From positions 9,560 through 73,559 of the forward strand of contig CAZPAY010000011.1 of the NCBI GenBank assembly GCA_964584805.1: a DNA stretch of 64,000 bases. The letters are read 5' to 3'. The stretch comes from JABHIE01 sp964584805 (GTDB lineage Bacteria; Planctomycetota; UBA1135). The notes under the pieces are model-generated. The model made no database searches. It was given only the letters and a program-made list of their open reading frames with translations, and was not told where the DNA came from. A program made the translations under genes and the position numbers. The stretch's first letter is position 1. Every line of letters starts with the position of its first letter. Positions 8,979 through 18,880 of the stretch are shown here, one piece after another.

Positions 8979-10118
8979 ATGAATCGTCTGGAAAAAGAAG
9001 CCCTTGAGGCGCAAAACCTGCATCCGGCAGCGTTCCGATCGTCGGAATCGCGTGGGCGGGCCTTCGATGAGATTCCTGATGCCTGGCGCACGCGGTTCGA
9101 GCGCGACCGAGATCGGATTATCCACTCGAAGGCGTTTCGGCGGATGATGTACAAAACGCAGGTTTTTATTAACCATGTGGGTGATAACCAGCGCACGCGG
9201 ATGACGCACTCGCTTGAGGTGCAGCAAGTTTCGCGGTCGCTGGCGGCGGCGCTCAATTTGAATGAACCGCTTTGCGAGGCTCTTGCGATTTCACACGATT
9301 TGGGGCATGCTCCATTTGGGCATTCCGGTGAGCGCGCGCTGAATCAGTTGATGAAAGATTCGGGTGGCTTTTCGCACAACAAACAGTCGTTGAGGGTTGT
9401 GGATGTTTTGGAGAATCGTTCGCCCGATTATCTCGGATTGAATTTGACGCATGAGTGCAAGGAGGGTTTGAAGAAGCACCAAGAGATTGAAGACGCCGAG
9501 ACGGGCGAGACGCTGAGATATCCGTCCCTCGAAGCGCTGTTGGTGGATTACGCGGATTCGACGGCTTATCACTTTCATGATGTCGATGATGGTTTGCGCG
9601 AAGGCATTTTGGACGCGCACCACATGTCTGAGAATTTAGAGTTGTGGGCCAATTGCCTTGAAGAATCCCGCAAGCGCCATCCCGATTTGGAAGACGGTCA
9701 GTTGCTGTGGCGCCGCACGGCGAATGAATTTCTCGGTCAAACGATTGGGGATTTGCAAGTCGAAACAAAAAGGCGATTAGATGAAGCCAAGCCTGCCAAT
9801 GCACTGGCCGCGCAAATCACGCCCAAACCGTTGATCGGCCACTCGCCTAATTTCAAAACTCAAGTCGCCGCGCTCCATAAGTATCTATATGAGCACTTGT
9901 ACTTCCGCGATGAAGTCAATTGGCACATCCGCCGCTCCACCGACTTGCTCGAACACCTCTTCTGCGCGCTGCAAAACGATTTAAGCAAAGTACCTCCTCG
10001 CTACTTCGAAACTTGTGATGGGGACGACAACCGCGCTGTTTGTGATTATGTCAGCGGGATGACGGATCGGTATGTCGAGAAGGTCGCGCGGGAATTGGGT
10101 GTTTTGCCTAATTATTGA
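8979..10118 (+). CDS. dgt: Deoxyguanosinetriphosphate triphosphohydrolase-like HD protein
   Basis: Dgt-family HD hydrolases cleave dNTPs to the deoxynucleoside and tripolyphosphate, tuning dNTP pools and in some bacteria limiting phage growth. The 379-residue protein has the family start (SRGRAFDEIPDAWRTRFERDRDRIIHSKAFRRM), the KTQVF and RTRMTHSLEV segments, and the metal-binding HD motif in AISHDLGHAPFGH. The second-half HD-associated aspartate is in the VDYADSTAYHFHD region. Length fits the short (type 2) class. Its stop codon abuts the stop codon of the convergent helicase gene with no spacer. Confidence 0.93.
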   Translation: MNRLEKEALEAQNLHPAAFRSSESRGRAFDEIPDAWRTRFERDRDRIIHSKAFRRMMYKTQVFINHVGDNQRTRMTHSLEVQQVSRSLAAALNLNEPLCEALAISHDLGHAPFGHSGERALNQLMKDSGGFSHNKQSLRVVDVLENRSPDYLGLNLTHECKEGLKKHQEIEDAETGETLRYPSLEALLVDYADSTAYHFHDVDDGLREGILDAHHMSENLELWANCLEESRKRHPDLEDGQLLWRRTANEFLGQTIGDLQVETKRRLDEAKPANALAAQITPKPLIGHSPNFKTQVAALHKYLYEHLYFRDEVNWHIRRSTDLLEHLFCALQNDLSKVPPRYFETCDGDDNRAVCDYVSGMTDRYVEKVARELGVLPNY

Positions 10119-13100
10119 TTAGCACGCGGCAACGCGAGCGACCTTAAACCAATCGCCCGGCAAAGCGTAGTCTAGTTTCCATGTGATCTGCATTGGCCGT
10201 GAGCCAACATGCTTCACATAACTCACTGGGCCCGCAAACATGTAGGGCTCAGTTTCACCGCCTCGGCCCTTCTGTGTTTTTCTTACAAACAACAAAGTGG
10301 GAATGTCAGGCCTGTCTTTCTTAATGTAACGCTGACCTGTCGGTGACTCTGGGCTTGTACGGTTTTGCGACTCCCAATGAAACAACTGGCTTGAGATCGC
10401 ATAGTCTTTGTACATTGTTCGCGGCGAATATTCCTTTTCAGATTTCTGCAAAGTCACAAACAACAAATCTGCACCCATGTCGGGATTATAAAAAACGCCT
10501 TCGCGCGGGCGGCGATTTACATCAAAAGCCGCCATGATTTGATCACGTGAATAATTGCAATGCACTTGCAAGGGTGCGCTTATCTCATTGCTCATAGAGA
10601 TGGGTACATGTGAAACATCACCCAGCAATGCTTCAAAAAGTGAACTGAGCTCATAACGCAACATCCCGTCATCCGCCAGGGTCTCTGGCAGCAGTTTTGC
10701 GGCACCTGGCTCAAGAGTTCCCAACAAAGTTGAGGCAAGCATTGCGGCTGGCTTCCTTAAATCATGCCTTAATTCGCCACTCGTCGATTCCACTAATTCA
10801 ATCCACTCATTCAATAGCTTGGGGTCGTCAACCGCACGCAAACGAGCGACCGCTTTCCAAGCACGACCACCAGGATTCTCTTTTGAGAAACCAGCTTTAG
10901 TCCTTAACTCAGTCCATGTGCGCCCTGAACGTTCAAAAACATCTTCAATACTTGACTCCGTCTCTTGCAAAAACTGGGTCAATGAAACTCCCGCACCAAG
11001 ACTTCTCAATTCCTGGGCGAGCCACACTCGATGGTTTTTAGTTGAGCTTCGGATGTTCTCGAGAACGTACTCCTTAGACTGGCGATCAAGGTGCATGGAA
11101 CACCCCGCAGGTAATGTTGGAAAGTCTTCCGCGACCATGCTCTCTACCTGCTTGATACTGCCACCAGTAATCGATCTAAAGATGGAAGCCCATGAATACT
11201 TTTGGTGAGCTTGACCAACAAAATCCAAAACTGTTAGGCACTCTTTTCCTTTTGAGTGGCGCAAGCCGCGCCCCAGCTGTTGTTGAAATACAATCGCACT
11301 CTGAGTTGGCCTTAACAGCAACAATGTGTCTAGCTCAGGTATATCAACACCTTCGTTGAACAAATCGACTGCAAACAAAATCTGAAGTTCACCGGACCGA
11401 ATTTTTTGAATCGCTGCGGCTCTATCCTGGGCCGGCATTGCACCCCAAACAGCCTCTGCTCGATACCCAAATTCAACGAATCGTCGAGCCATGAATTGAG
11501 CATGCTCCACAGTGACACAAAATCCTAATGCGCGCATTAAATCCGGGTTGGTGACTTTGTCCTGAATTTGGCGTTTTACCAAACGAGCACGAATGTCGTT
11601 CCCTGTATAAATGTCGCTCAAAACTCGTGTGTCATATCCACTAGAGCTCCATCCAAGGCCCTCAAGAGAAACCGAGTCGGCTGTTGCAAAATACCGAAAT
11701 GGGACCAACAAGTGTCGATCAAGGGCATCCCAGAGGCGCAACTCGGCCGTGATCACACCTTCAAAAAAAGTGTCCTGGACCCAATGGTCATCTGTACGTT
11801 CCGGTGTTGCGGTTAACCCAAGTAACTCTTGTGGACAAATTGTATTCAGCACTCGTTGATAACTTGCGGCTTGTGCGTGATGGAACTCATCCACAATAAC
11901 GACGTCGTATGAATTTGGGTTCAGCTTGGACAGAACAGATTCTGTTAACGACTGAACATTTGCAAAGACGAACCGACCCTCTTGAGGCACCTCGCCACCG
12001 CCAAGGCGCTCTCCAAAACTAGCGTCTTTCAAGACCTCTCGGAATGCCATTCGGCTTTGTTCAAGAATTTCTTTCCTGTGTGCAACAAACAGCAGACTCG
12101 GGCGCTTACTGCCAGGATTGTCCCTCCGAAACTCTTCACACAGCCGCTCATAATCGAAGGCGGCGACCATCGTCTTGCCCGTACCAGTAGCAGCAACGAC
12201 TAGGTTTTTATGCCGGCCATGAATGGCTCTCGCCGTAGCTAACTTCTCCAAAATATGCTCCTGAAAAGCATAAGGGCGAATATCTATTCCGAGCAACTGC
12301 GAAGTAGATTGGTTGGGCCCGTGTCGCTCGTTATTGATGATTTGGCGAAAACGACTATGGACAATTTCACTGTCCCAACTTTGAAACTCTCGATCTTCCC
12401 AGTAACTCTCGAATGCTGTCTCGAACCGAGCAAGTATTGAATGATTTTCAACAGAACTAACTCTGACATTCCACTCAAGCCCATCAACCAGTGCCGCGGC
12501 CGACATGTTTGAAGAACCGATAAATGCCGTCGAAAAACCTGAATCACGGTGCAACAGCCACGCTTTTGCGTGAAGTCGAGTTCGCTTTGTGTCTAACGAG
12601 ACGCGCACTTCCGCCCCCATGCTCCTCAACTCATCCAGCACTCGTGGGTCTGTGGCTCCGCAATAGGCTGTAGACAAAACTCGAATTCTCCCACCCCTAT
12701 CTCGAACATCCTGAAGACTATCTCGCAGTACAAGAAAGCCACTCCATTTCAAAAAAGAGCAAAGCAAGTCAACGTTGTCGGCAGATTTAAGTTCTTGCTT
12801 CAAAGTTGCACCAACACTTTTTTCCCCACGAGCATTAATCAACAATTCGGAAAGAGAAAGCGGGATTCCGGGGTCTGGTGGGATGGTTGACTCCTCACTA
12901 GCCAAGCCTTGCTTTTCTCGACAAATTGCGCGCAGCACCTCATGATCTTCGTCGACAAAATCACCACCACAAACGACTTCTTTCCCCGCCCTGGAAATCA
13001 ACAAGGCAAGTATTTCATTCACAAGAGCCCCCTGGTCTTTGAGGCTATCGGCCCCGAAAGAACCAAGCGCTCTTTCAATATGAGTGGACAAATAACCGGC

Positions 13101-13232
13101 AAGTACTGACGGCGCCTCAGCAAAATCAAGGGGCTCAATCAACGATTCGCTATCCATTGAATCAAGTTTCTTTCGCAAAGAATTTGCGATCAAAGACTCA
13201 TAACGACCGGCAGGTAGTTTTGGGTTTGACAT
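10119..13232 (-). CDS. PLD-nuclease/superfamily II helicase with DUF3427-like C terminus
   Basis: The 1037-residue protein has three parts. Residues about 125-290 form a phospholipase-D-type nuclease half-site, with HAK at 221-223 and GSSN at 239-242 (the HxK...N pattern). Residues about 315-700 form a superfamily II helicase: Walker A AATGTGKT at 347-354, DEFHH at 448-452, TAT at 474-476, and a motif VI-like QQLGRGLRH. The C-terminal third resembles DUF3427, ending in a beta-rich region (about 885-1030). Such proteins are widespread but sparsely distributed; they are suspected in phage defence or DNA repair, and the exact role is unproved. It stands alone between dgt and thiD and reads visibly more AT-rich than its neighbours, consistent with horizontal gain (inference). 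Confidence 0.85.
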   Translation of the reverse strand: MSNPKLPAGRYESLIANSLRKKLDSMDSESLIEPLDFAEAPSVLAGYLSTHIERALGSFGADSLKDQGALVNEILALLISRAGKEVVCGGDFVDEDHEVLRAICREKQGLASEESTIPPDPGIPLSLSELLINARGEKSVGATLKQELKSADNVDLLCSFLKWSGFLVLRDSLQDVRDRGGRIRVLSTAYCGATDPRVLDELRSMGAEVRVSLDTKRTRLHAKAWLLHRDSGFSTAFIGSSNMSAAALVDGLEWNVRVSSVENHSILARFETAFESYWEDREFQSWDSEIVHSRFRQIINNERHGPNQSTSQLLGIDIRPYAFQEHILEKLATARAIHGRHKNLVVAATGTGKTMVAAFDYERLCEEFRRDNPGSKRPSLLFVAHRKEILEQSRMAFREVLKDASFGERLGGGEVPQEGRFVFANVQSLTESVLSKLNPNSYDVVIVDEFHHAQAASYQRVLNTICPQELLGLTATPERTDDHWVQDTFFEGVITAELRLWDALDRHLLVPFRYFATADSVSLEGLGWSSSGYDTRVLSDIYTGNDIRARLVKRQIQDKVTNPDLMRALGFCVTVEHAQFMARRFVEFGYRAEAVWGAMPAQDRAAAIQKIRSGELQILFAVDLFNEGVDIPELDTLLLLRPTQSAIVFQQQLGRGLRHSKGKECLTVLDFVGQAHQKYSWASIFRSITGGSIKQVESMVAEDFPTLPAGCSMHLDRQSKEYVLENIRSSTKNHRVWLAQELRSLGAGVSLTQFLQETESSIEDVFERSGRTWTELRTKAGFSKENPGGRAWKAVARLRAVDDPKLLNEWIELVESTSGELRHDLRKPAAMLASTLLGTLEPGAAKLLPETLADDGMLRYELSSLFEALLGDVSHVPISMSNEISAPLQVHCNYSRDQIMAAFDVNRRPREGVFYNPDMGADLLFVTLQKSEKEYSPRTMYKDYAISSQLFHWESQNRTSPESPTGQRYIKKDRPDIPTLLFVRKTQKGRGGETEPYMFAGPVSYVKHVGSRPMQITWKLDYALPGDWFKVARVAAC

Positions 13233-13263
13233 ATTTAAGGCGCTTCAGATTCCTGAGCGATTT

Positions 13264-13977
13264 TTATCCTACCAGGAGTTTCAGCAGTTGTTGACTCGTA
13301 TTCTTAAGGTTGCTTTTGGTAGATGAACTGGGGAACCACCCGCACGCCATCAAACTCCCAAGCGCACAGCCCGTCCCGTGAATCTCGGTGAAACCTTCAA
13401 TCCTGGGGTGCTCGAACCTTGCCGTCTCGACGCAGTCTTCGATGAGGATATCGGTAACGGTATCCGGGTCATCCCCATGCCCTCCTTTTAGATAAACGGC
13501 CTTACATTGCGCGTAATCACGCCCATCTGCGTATTCGATTAAATTAGGCGTGACAACACTTGCATGAGGAAAAAGCAAGCGCACCATCGCGGCTTTACCG
13601 GCAGCCGTTAGCAGGACGGCCTCGGAGTTGGCAACCTTGGTGGCTGAGCCAACCGGGTCCACCACCAATGGAATCCCTGGATATAAATCTAAAAACTCGC
13701 ATAACACTTTCACATGCTCATCCGTCGCGAGTGCTCCGGTTTTGATTGCATCTAAATCATGTGAAAAAGCACGCTTAAGAGATTCGCGGAAAGCGGCAAT
13801 GGGTGTGGGTGACACAGAATGCAGGCCGTCCGAATCTTGAATGGTTTCGCAAGTCGAAACGGAAACACAGTCACACCCCACCGCATCGGCCATGCGGGTA
13901 TCCATCTGCAACCCAGCGCCCATGCCGGGGTCGGAACCGCCTACGAATAAAACGAGGCGGTTGGATTTAGCACTCAC
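13264..13977 (-). CDS. thiD: Hydroxymethylpyrimidine/phosphomethylpyrimidine kinase
   Basis: ThiD phosphorylates HMP and HMP-phosphate in thiamine synthesis. The 237-residue ribokinase-fold protein has the family N-terminal motif GSDPGMGAGLQMD (usually GSDSSGGAGIQAD), VVDPVGSA, TPNLIEY, YLKGGHGDD and the anion-hole motif HGTGCALG. It starts with GTG at 13977, 15 nt after the fabI stop. The C terminus is somewhat shorter than the typical 260-270 residues, ending in a Ser/Lys-rich tail. No other thi gene is nearby, so a related pyridoxal or HMP kinase is possible. Confidence 0.85.
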   Translation of the reverse strand: MSAKSNRLVLFVGGSDPGMGAGLQMDTRMADAVGCDCVSVSTCETIQDSDGLHSVSPTPIAAFRESLKRAFSHDLDAIKTGALATDEHVKVLCEFLDLYPGIPLVVDPVGSATKVANSEAVLLTAAGKAAMVRLLFPHASVVTPNLIEYADGRDYAQCKAVYLKGGHGDDPDTVTDILIEDCVETARFEHPRIEGFTEIHGTGCALGSLMACGWFPSSSTKSNLKNTSQQLLKLLVG

Positions 13978-13992
13978 GGCAGGTAAAGAAAC

Positions 13993-14763
13993 TTATGCCC
14001 AAGTCGCGGCACAACTGTGATAGCCGTTGTCGACATAGAGAATTTCGCCGGTGACCGCCGCCGCGTATTCGCTCAGCAGAAACACGGCGGCCTTGCCGAC
14101 ATCTTCGCCAACGATGTTGCGCTGCAGTGAGTTTTTCTCTTCTTGTAGATCAAGCTTTTCACGCAAACCCTTAACGCCCGCAGAAGAAAGTGTCTTAATC
14201 GGGCCAGCCGAAATTGCATTGACCCGGATGCCCTGGCCACCTAAATCATTAGCCAAATAACGCACCGAACTCTCAAGTGCGGCCTTAGCCACGCCCATGA
14301 CGTTGTAATTCGGCACCGCGCGCAGCGACCCGATGTAAGTCAGCGTCAACACGCTTGACCCTTCGACCATCATCGGCTCAGCAGCCTTGGTTATCGCGGT
14401 CAATGAATAACTCGAAATGCTCTGCGCCAAGGCATAACCATCGCGGCTCGTATCGACAAAACGACCCTCAAGATCTTCGCGGTTGGCAAACGCGACGGCA
14501 TGTACTACAAAATCAATCTGCGGCATCACTTGCTTAATCTGTTCAAACGCCTCAGCAATGGAAGCATCGTTGCTCACATCGCAAACAATCGGCTCGGGCA
14601 CGCCCAAACTCGCAGCAAGCGGCGTCGCCTTTTCTTTGAAGCGCTCGTTGGCCACGCACCAAATCATCTCGGCCCCGTGTGCCGCGCACTGCTCCGCAAT
14701 AAACCAAGCGAGGCTGCGCTTATTCGCAACCCCAAGAATGACGCCTTTTTTTCCTTTTAACAT
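13993..14763 (-). CDS. fabI: Enoyl-[acyl-carrier-protein] reductase (NADH), FabI
   Basis: FabI reduces trans-2-enoyl-ACP in the last step of each fatty-acid elongation cycle. The protein (256 residues from the ATG at 14763) starts with the NAD-binding segment GVILGVANKRSLAW. It carries HAVAFANREDLEGRFVDTSRDGY, and the active-site Tyr and Lys in LTLTYIGSLRAVPNYNVMGVAKAALE (Y-x6-K pattern in YNVMGVAK). The C terminus has GEILYVDNGYH. An in-frame TTG at 14784 would add seven residues, but the ATG matches the family's usual MLKGKKG start. Fifteen nucleotides separate it from thiD. Confidence 0.95.
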   Translation of the reverse strand: MLKGKKGVILGVANKRSLAWFIAEQCAAHGAEMIWCVANERFKEKATPLAASLGVPEPIVCDVSNDASIAEAFEQIKQVMPQIDFVVHAVAFANREDLEGRFVDTSRDGYALAQSISSYSLTAITKAAEPMMVEGSSVLTLTYIGSLRAVPNYNVMGVAKAALESSVRYLANDLGGQGIRVNAISAGPIKTLSSAGVKGLREKLDLQEEKNSLQRNIVGEDVGKAAVFLLSEYAAAVTGEILYVDNGYHSCAATWA

Positions 14764-14866
14764 TTTGAATGGTGACTCGCGCAACGACCGAGGACGGCGC
14801 GCTGCACCAACCTATTGTGCGCCCACACCACACCACATTCCACCGAAACCGTAAACTACCCGCGTC

Positions 14867-15619
14867 TTGACGCACGCAAACGCTGATTTTGACGAGTTGC
14901 AAGGCATCCTGGGCTATCGTTTTGTCGACCTGGCTTTGCTTGAAGAAGCGGTCACGCACGCATCGCTCGCCGAGGACCACAATGAACGACTCGAATTTTT
15001 AGGCGATGCGGTGTTAAACCAAATCGTTGCGGAAGAGTTGTATCTGCGCCATCCTCAAGCCCGCGAGGGTGAGTTGACAGAGTGGAAATCGCGTGTCATT
15101 TCGCGCGCAACCCTTGCGGAAGCTGGCACGCGAATGGGTTATGCAAATTGGCTGCGGGTCGGGCCAAGCTTGTCAAACCGCGCCGCCTTACCCCCTTCGG
15201 TCATCGGCAACGCTTTTGAATCACTGCTTGGCGCAATCTACCTCGACGGGAAGCACGCGGCGGACGGATCGACTGGGTACACCGCGGCAAAATCGGCCAT
15301 CCTGCGCTGGCTTGGCGCCGAAATCGACAGCGCACATATTGTCTGCCAACGCTCAAGCGCAAAGCAAACTCTGCAAACATACGCGCAAGCCAAATGGGGT
15401 GCTTTGCCTGAATACGCTGTAGTCGAAACTAACGAGCACCCCCAGCAGGTTTCGTTTCTCGTCGAGGTCACGGTCGCCGGCCGCACCTTCCCCGCCGCGT
15501 GGGGCTCGCCCAAAAAAGAAGCCGAGCGATGGGCCGCTTGGGAAGCGTTGCTTGAATTAGGTTTGGCGGGTGATGCCGATGCGAATGCCACAAAAGAAGG
15601 TGGCGAAAAATGCCCGTAA
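14867..15619 (+). CDS. rnc: Ribonuclease III
   Basis: RNase III cleaves double-stranded RNA in rRNA maturation and mRNA decay. The 250-residue protein has the signature NERLEFLGDAVL with its catalytic acidic residues, the second acidic site in NAFESLLGAIYLDG, and a C-terminal dsRNA-binding domain (about 160-235, SAKQTLQTYAQAKWG ... KKEAERWAAWEALL). No ATG precedes the conserved region, so the start is the TTG at 14867. The stop overlaps the mfd start by 10 nt. A short Asp/Ala-rich tail ends the protein. Confidence 0.94.
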   Translation: MTHANADFDELQGILGYRFVDLALLEEAVTHASLAEDHNERLEFLGDAVLNQIVAEELYLRHPQAREGELTEWKSRVISRATLAEAGTRMGYANWLRVGPSLSNRAALPPSVIGNAFESLLGAIYLDGKHAADGSTGYTAAKSAILRWLGAEIDSAHIVCQRSSAKQTLQTYAQAKWGALPEYAVVETNEHPQQVSFLVEVTVAGRTFPAAWGSPKKEAERWAAWEALLELGLAGDADANATKEGGEKCP

Positions 15620-18600
15620 AACTCCTGCGCGAAACACCGTCGTATCAAGACCTATTGAAACGATGGAAAAAGCACAAGGCCGGCGCACCCTTGCGATGGG
15701 GTGGGTTGTGGGGTTCGTCAAAGGCCTGCCTCAGCGCAGCACTTTCCGCAGACAGTAAAACGCCGACGCTCATCATCGTGCCCGACGCGCAAACCGCAGA
15801 GCTCGCCCTTGATGACCTCGCCGTTTTCGGTGCAGCGCATACGCTCTTCCCCGCGCGCGAAGCTCGGCTCGGCGCCGAGGCGGATGTTTTGCGCGACCGA
15901 CATCACGCACTAGAGCTCGTCAACCGAAAAGGTTTCGCCGGCGTTTTAATTGCACCACTTCCCGCCTTGCTGCAGCCCGTCCCTGCGGCGGGCGACACGA
16001 GTCAGTTTTTGCAATTCGATCAAGACATGACGCTCGACCCAGACGAGTTGATGCGCTTACTCGTCGCCGCTGATTTTGAGCGCGTGCCAGCGATTGCGAA
16101 CCCTGGTGAATTCGCGCGACGCGGGGACATTTTAGATTTCTTCGCGCCCGCAATCGGCGAGCCACTTCGTCTCGAATTCATGGACGATGAGTTGGAGAGC
16201 ATGCGCGTTTTTGACCTCGGGACGCAACGCACGCGTCATGTCTTAAAGCACGTAAAAGTACCTTTAGCGCATGATTTGGACGAATTCGCCTCGGCGAACG
16301 ACACGATGCCGCTTGAGCGTTTCCCGAAAAACCTGCGCGTGTTGCGTTGGTCGCCTGCCGGAATTGACGACGCAGCCATTCGCCTACGCATGCAAGGTGA
16401 GCTTGCAGTGAAATCGCTTGAGCGTTTAAAAAAGCAGCTCACAAAACGCGCTGTCCTTGAAATTGCCTCGCTCCCCGGTCACGACGGCAGCCTCACAACT
16501 CTATCCGTCGAAGAATATTGCCAGGGCGTGCCGACCGGCTCCTGCCTGCTCGCCGACCGCGCCGCCGACGGCGAGCGGGCTTGGGTTATCTGCTCAACGG
16601 ATGCCGAGTCGGATCGACTTGGGCAAATTCTGAAAGACGGAAGCCATTTACCTGAACTCTTAAACACCACGATTGGAGGCCTCTCTAAGGGTTTCCGCAT
16701 CCCCGAAGCACGCCTCACGGTCTTGCACCACCGAGAATTCGTTCCGGGCCATGGCGCGCATCGGCCAAAACCTCGCACGCGAAAATCTCGCGACACGGAA
16801 GCCATCCCTAATGTGCTCGCTTTGCGGCCGGGTGATTTAGTCGTGCATGTGGTGCACGGTTTGGCGCGCTACCGCGGGCTCGACGAGGGTGGCCGCGCAG
16901 GTCAACAAGATGTGATGATGCTTGAGTTTGATCAGGGCGCAACTTTGCAAGTGCCTGTGTCGCGCGTCGACATGGTTGAGCGCTACATCGGCGCGGGCGG
17001 CAGCAACGACCCAAAGCTTGATCGCCTCGGCTCAGGGAGTTTTGAAAAACGCCGACTCAAAGTCGAAGCCGCCGTGGAGGACCTTGCCGCGGAAATGCTC
17101 GAAACGCAGGCGAAACGCAAGGCAGACCCTGGTTTCGCATTTCCTGAACCCGGTGAAGATCAGCGCGAGTTCGAAGCTTCCTTCCCTTGGGAAGACACTC
17201 CCGACCAAGCGCAAGGCACGCGTGAAATCCACGACGACCTTGGTTTGCCGCGCGCCATGGACCGCCTACTTTGCGGTGATGTCGGTTATGGCAAAACCGA
17301 ACTCGCCGCACGCGCTGCATTCCGCGCCATCAGTGCTGGCAAACAAGTCGCCATGCTCGTGCCGACGACGGTATTGGCCGAGCAACACGCCAACTCCTTA
17401 CGGCAACGATTTGCAGATTGGCCGATTGTGATTCGCAAACTTTCACGGCTCGTTAGCAACGCCGAAAAACGCGAAACCATCGAGGGCATCGCAGATGGCT
17501 CTGTCGATTTTGTCGTCGGCACGCATCGCATCTTGTCCAAGGATGTTGAATACGACCGACTCGGCCTTGTCATCATTGATGAGGAACAGCGGTTCGGCGT
17601 GCGCCACAAAGAGCAACTCAAGAAAAAACGCGCGCAAGTTGATGTGCTGACTTTGACCGCGACGCCAGTGCCGCGCACGCTACATATGGCACTCGCTGGC
17701 ATCCGCGACATCACTTCGCTCTCGACCGCACCGCGCGGACGCCAAGAGATTCACACCGAAATACGCTACGACGACGAGCTGCCATTCCTGTCAAAAGAAA
17801 TTGCGCGTGAGATGGATCGCGGTGGGCAAATTTTCTGGCTGCACAATCGCGTCAAAGATTTGGAATTAATGGCCGAGCGTGCGCGACGCATGGTTCCCAG
17901 CGCGCGAGTCGTGACAGGCCATGGGCAAATGGAGCCGCGCGAATTGGAAAAAACGATGTTGGCTTTCGTGCAGCACGAGGCAGACATCCTGATGGCAACG
18001 ACCATCATCGAGAGCGGCATCGATATCCCCAATGCCAACACAATGATTATTTCCGACGCGCATCGCCACGGGCTGGCCAATCTTCACCAGTTGCGTGGGC
18101 GAATCGGGCGCGCTGAAAATCGCGGATACTGCTACTTGCTCATTCCCCGGGGGCATCCACTTCCGCAAGACGCACGGCGGCGGCTCAAGGCGATTGAAGA
18201 GTTGCGCTATCTCGGCGCTGGCTTTCAGGTCGCACTGCGCGATTTGGAAATCCGCGGTGCGGGCAATTTACTCGGCAGTGAGCAATCTGGGCACATCAAC
18301 GCCGTCGGGTACGAAACTTACCGACGGCTGCTCAGCCAGGCCGTTGCTCGGCTCAAGACCGAGGGCGAAGTCGAAGCGGCCGGAATCGCGCCTGCCTGCG
18401 ATATATCTATCGGCGTCACGGCCGCACTCAGCCCAGAATTCATTCCTGACGAAGAGGCCCGGCTCGAAATCCTTCGCGAAATGGATCGCATCCGCCGGCC
18501 GGAACAAATCGACAGCATTTTGGATGCCATCCGCGACCGTTTTGGCCCCCCACCCAAAGAAGTGCGTGCGCTGGCCCGCGTGTTTTTCTTGAAGCATCGG

Positions 18601-18837
18601 CTCGGTGCGCTGGGGCTGTCGGCGATTCAACATATTGACGACCACCTGCTTTGCCACCTGCGTGGCGCGCGGAAATTCGAGCGCGCGATGAAGAAGCAAC
18701 CCATCGATTTGCGGATTTTGACCCCACGACGAGCCAATTGGATGCTCAAATCGGGCATCCATACCCCAAACCGCATCCTTGAGATGCTATTCCGTACGGC
18801 TTCTGCTTGCCGTCCGCCCGCAAATAAGCGAAAATAG
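15610..18837 (+). CDS. mfd: Transcription-repair coupling factor Mfd
   Basis: Mfd displaces RNA polymerase stalled at DNA lesions and recruits UvrA. The 1075-residue protein has N-terminal UvrB-homology modules (about 1-330) and an RNA-polymerase-interaction domain (LRPGDLVVHVVHGLARYRGL, about 400-470). A RecG-like translocase follows, with Walker A GDVGYGKTE, DEEQRFG, TATPVPRTL and the motif VI region RGRIGRAENRGYCYLL. The TRCF domain is C-terminal (about 925-1040). It is a little shorter than the roughly 1150 residues of E. coli, mainly in the N-terminal part. It is translationally coupled to rnc through a 10-nt overlap. Confidence 0.97.
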   Translation: MPVKLLRETPSYQDLLKRWKKHKAGAPLRWGGLWGSSKACLSAALSADSKTPTLIIVPDAQTAELALDDLAVFGAAHTLFPAREARLGAEADVLRDRHHALELVNRKGFAGVLIAPLPALLQPVPAAGDTSQFLQFDQDMTLDPDELMRLLVAADFERVPAIANPGEFARRGDILDFFAPAIGEPLRLEFMDDELESMRVFDLGTQRTRHVLKHVKVPLAHDLDEFASANDTMPLERFPKNLRVLRWSPAGIDDAAIRLRMQGELAVKSLERLKKQLTKRAVLEIASLPGHDGSLTTLSVEEYCQGVPTGSCLLADRAADGERAWVICSTDAESDRLGQILKDGSHLPELLNTTIGGLSKGFRIPEARLTVLHHREFVPGHGAHRPKPRTRKSRDTEAIPNVLALRPGDLVVHVVHGLARYRGLDEGGRAGQQDVMMLEFDQGATLQVPVSRVDMVERYIGAGGSNDPKLDRLGSGSFEKRRLKVEAAVEDLAAEMLETQAKRKADPGFAFPEPGEDQREFEASFPWEDTPDQAQGTREIHDDLGLPRAMDRLLCGDVGYGKTELAARAAFRAISAGKQVAMLVPTTVLAEQHANSLRQRFADWPIVIRKLSRLVSNAEKRETIEGIADGSVDFVVGTHRILSKDVEYDRLGLVIIDEEQRFGVRHKEQLKKKRAQVDVLTLTATPVPRTLHMALAGIRDITSLSTAPRGRQEIHTEIRYDDELPFLSKEIAREMDRGGQIFWLHNRVKDLELMAERARRMVPSARVVTGHGQMEPRELEKTMLAFVQHEADILMATTIIESGIDIPNANTMIISDAHRHGLANLHQLRGRIGRAENRGYCYLLIPRGHPLPQDARRRLKAIEELRYLGAGFQVALRDLEIRGAGNLLGSEQSGHINAVGYETYRRLLSQAVARLKTEGEVEAAGIAPACDISIGVTAALSPEFIPDEEARLEILREMDRIRRPEQIDSILDAIRDRFGPPPKEVRALARVFFLKHRLGALGLSAIQHIDDHLLCHLRGARKFERAMKKQPIDLRILTPRRANWMLKSGIHTPNRILEMLFRTASACRPPANKRK

Positions 18838-18880
18838 GCGCTTTCCCGCACTTAACCCTGCGTTTGAAACAAACAAGGAA

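Noticed and set aside
18779..18880. N-terminal extension of the SurA-like protein from an upstream ATG
   Set aside because: It would start inside mfd and lacks a signal peptide; the ATG at 18881 gives a hydrophobic leader.
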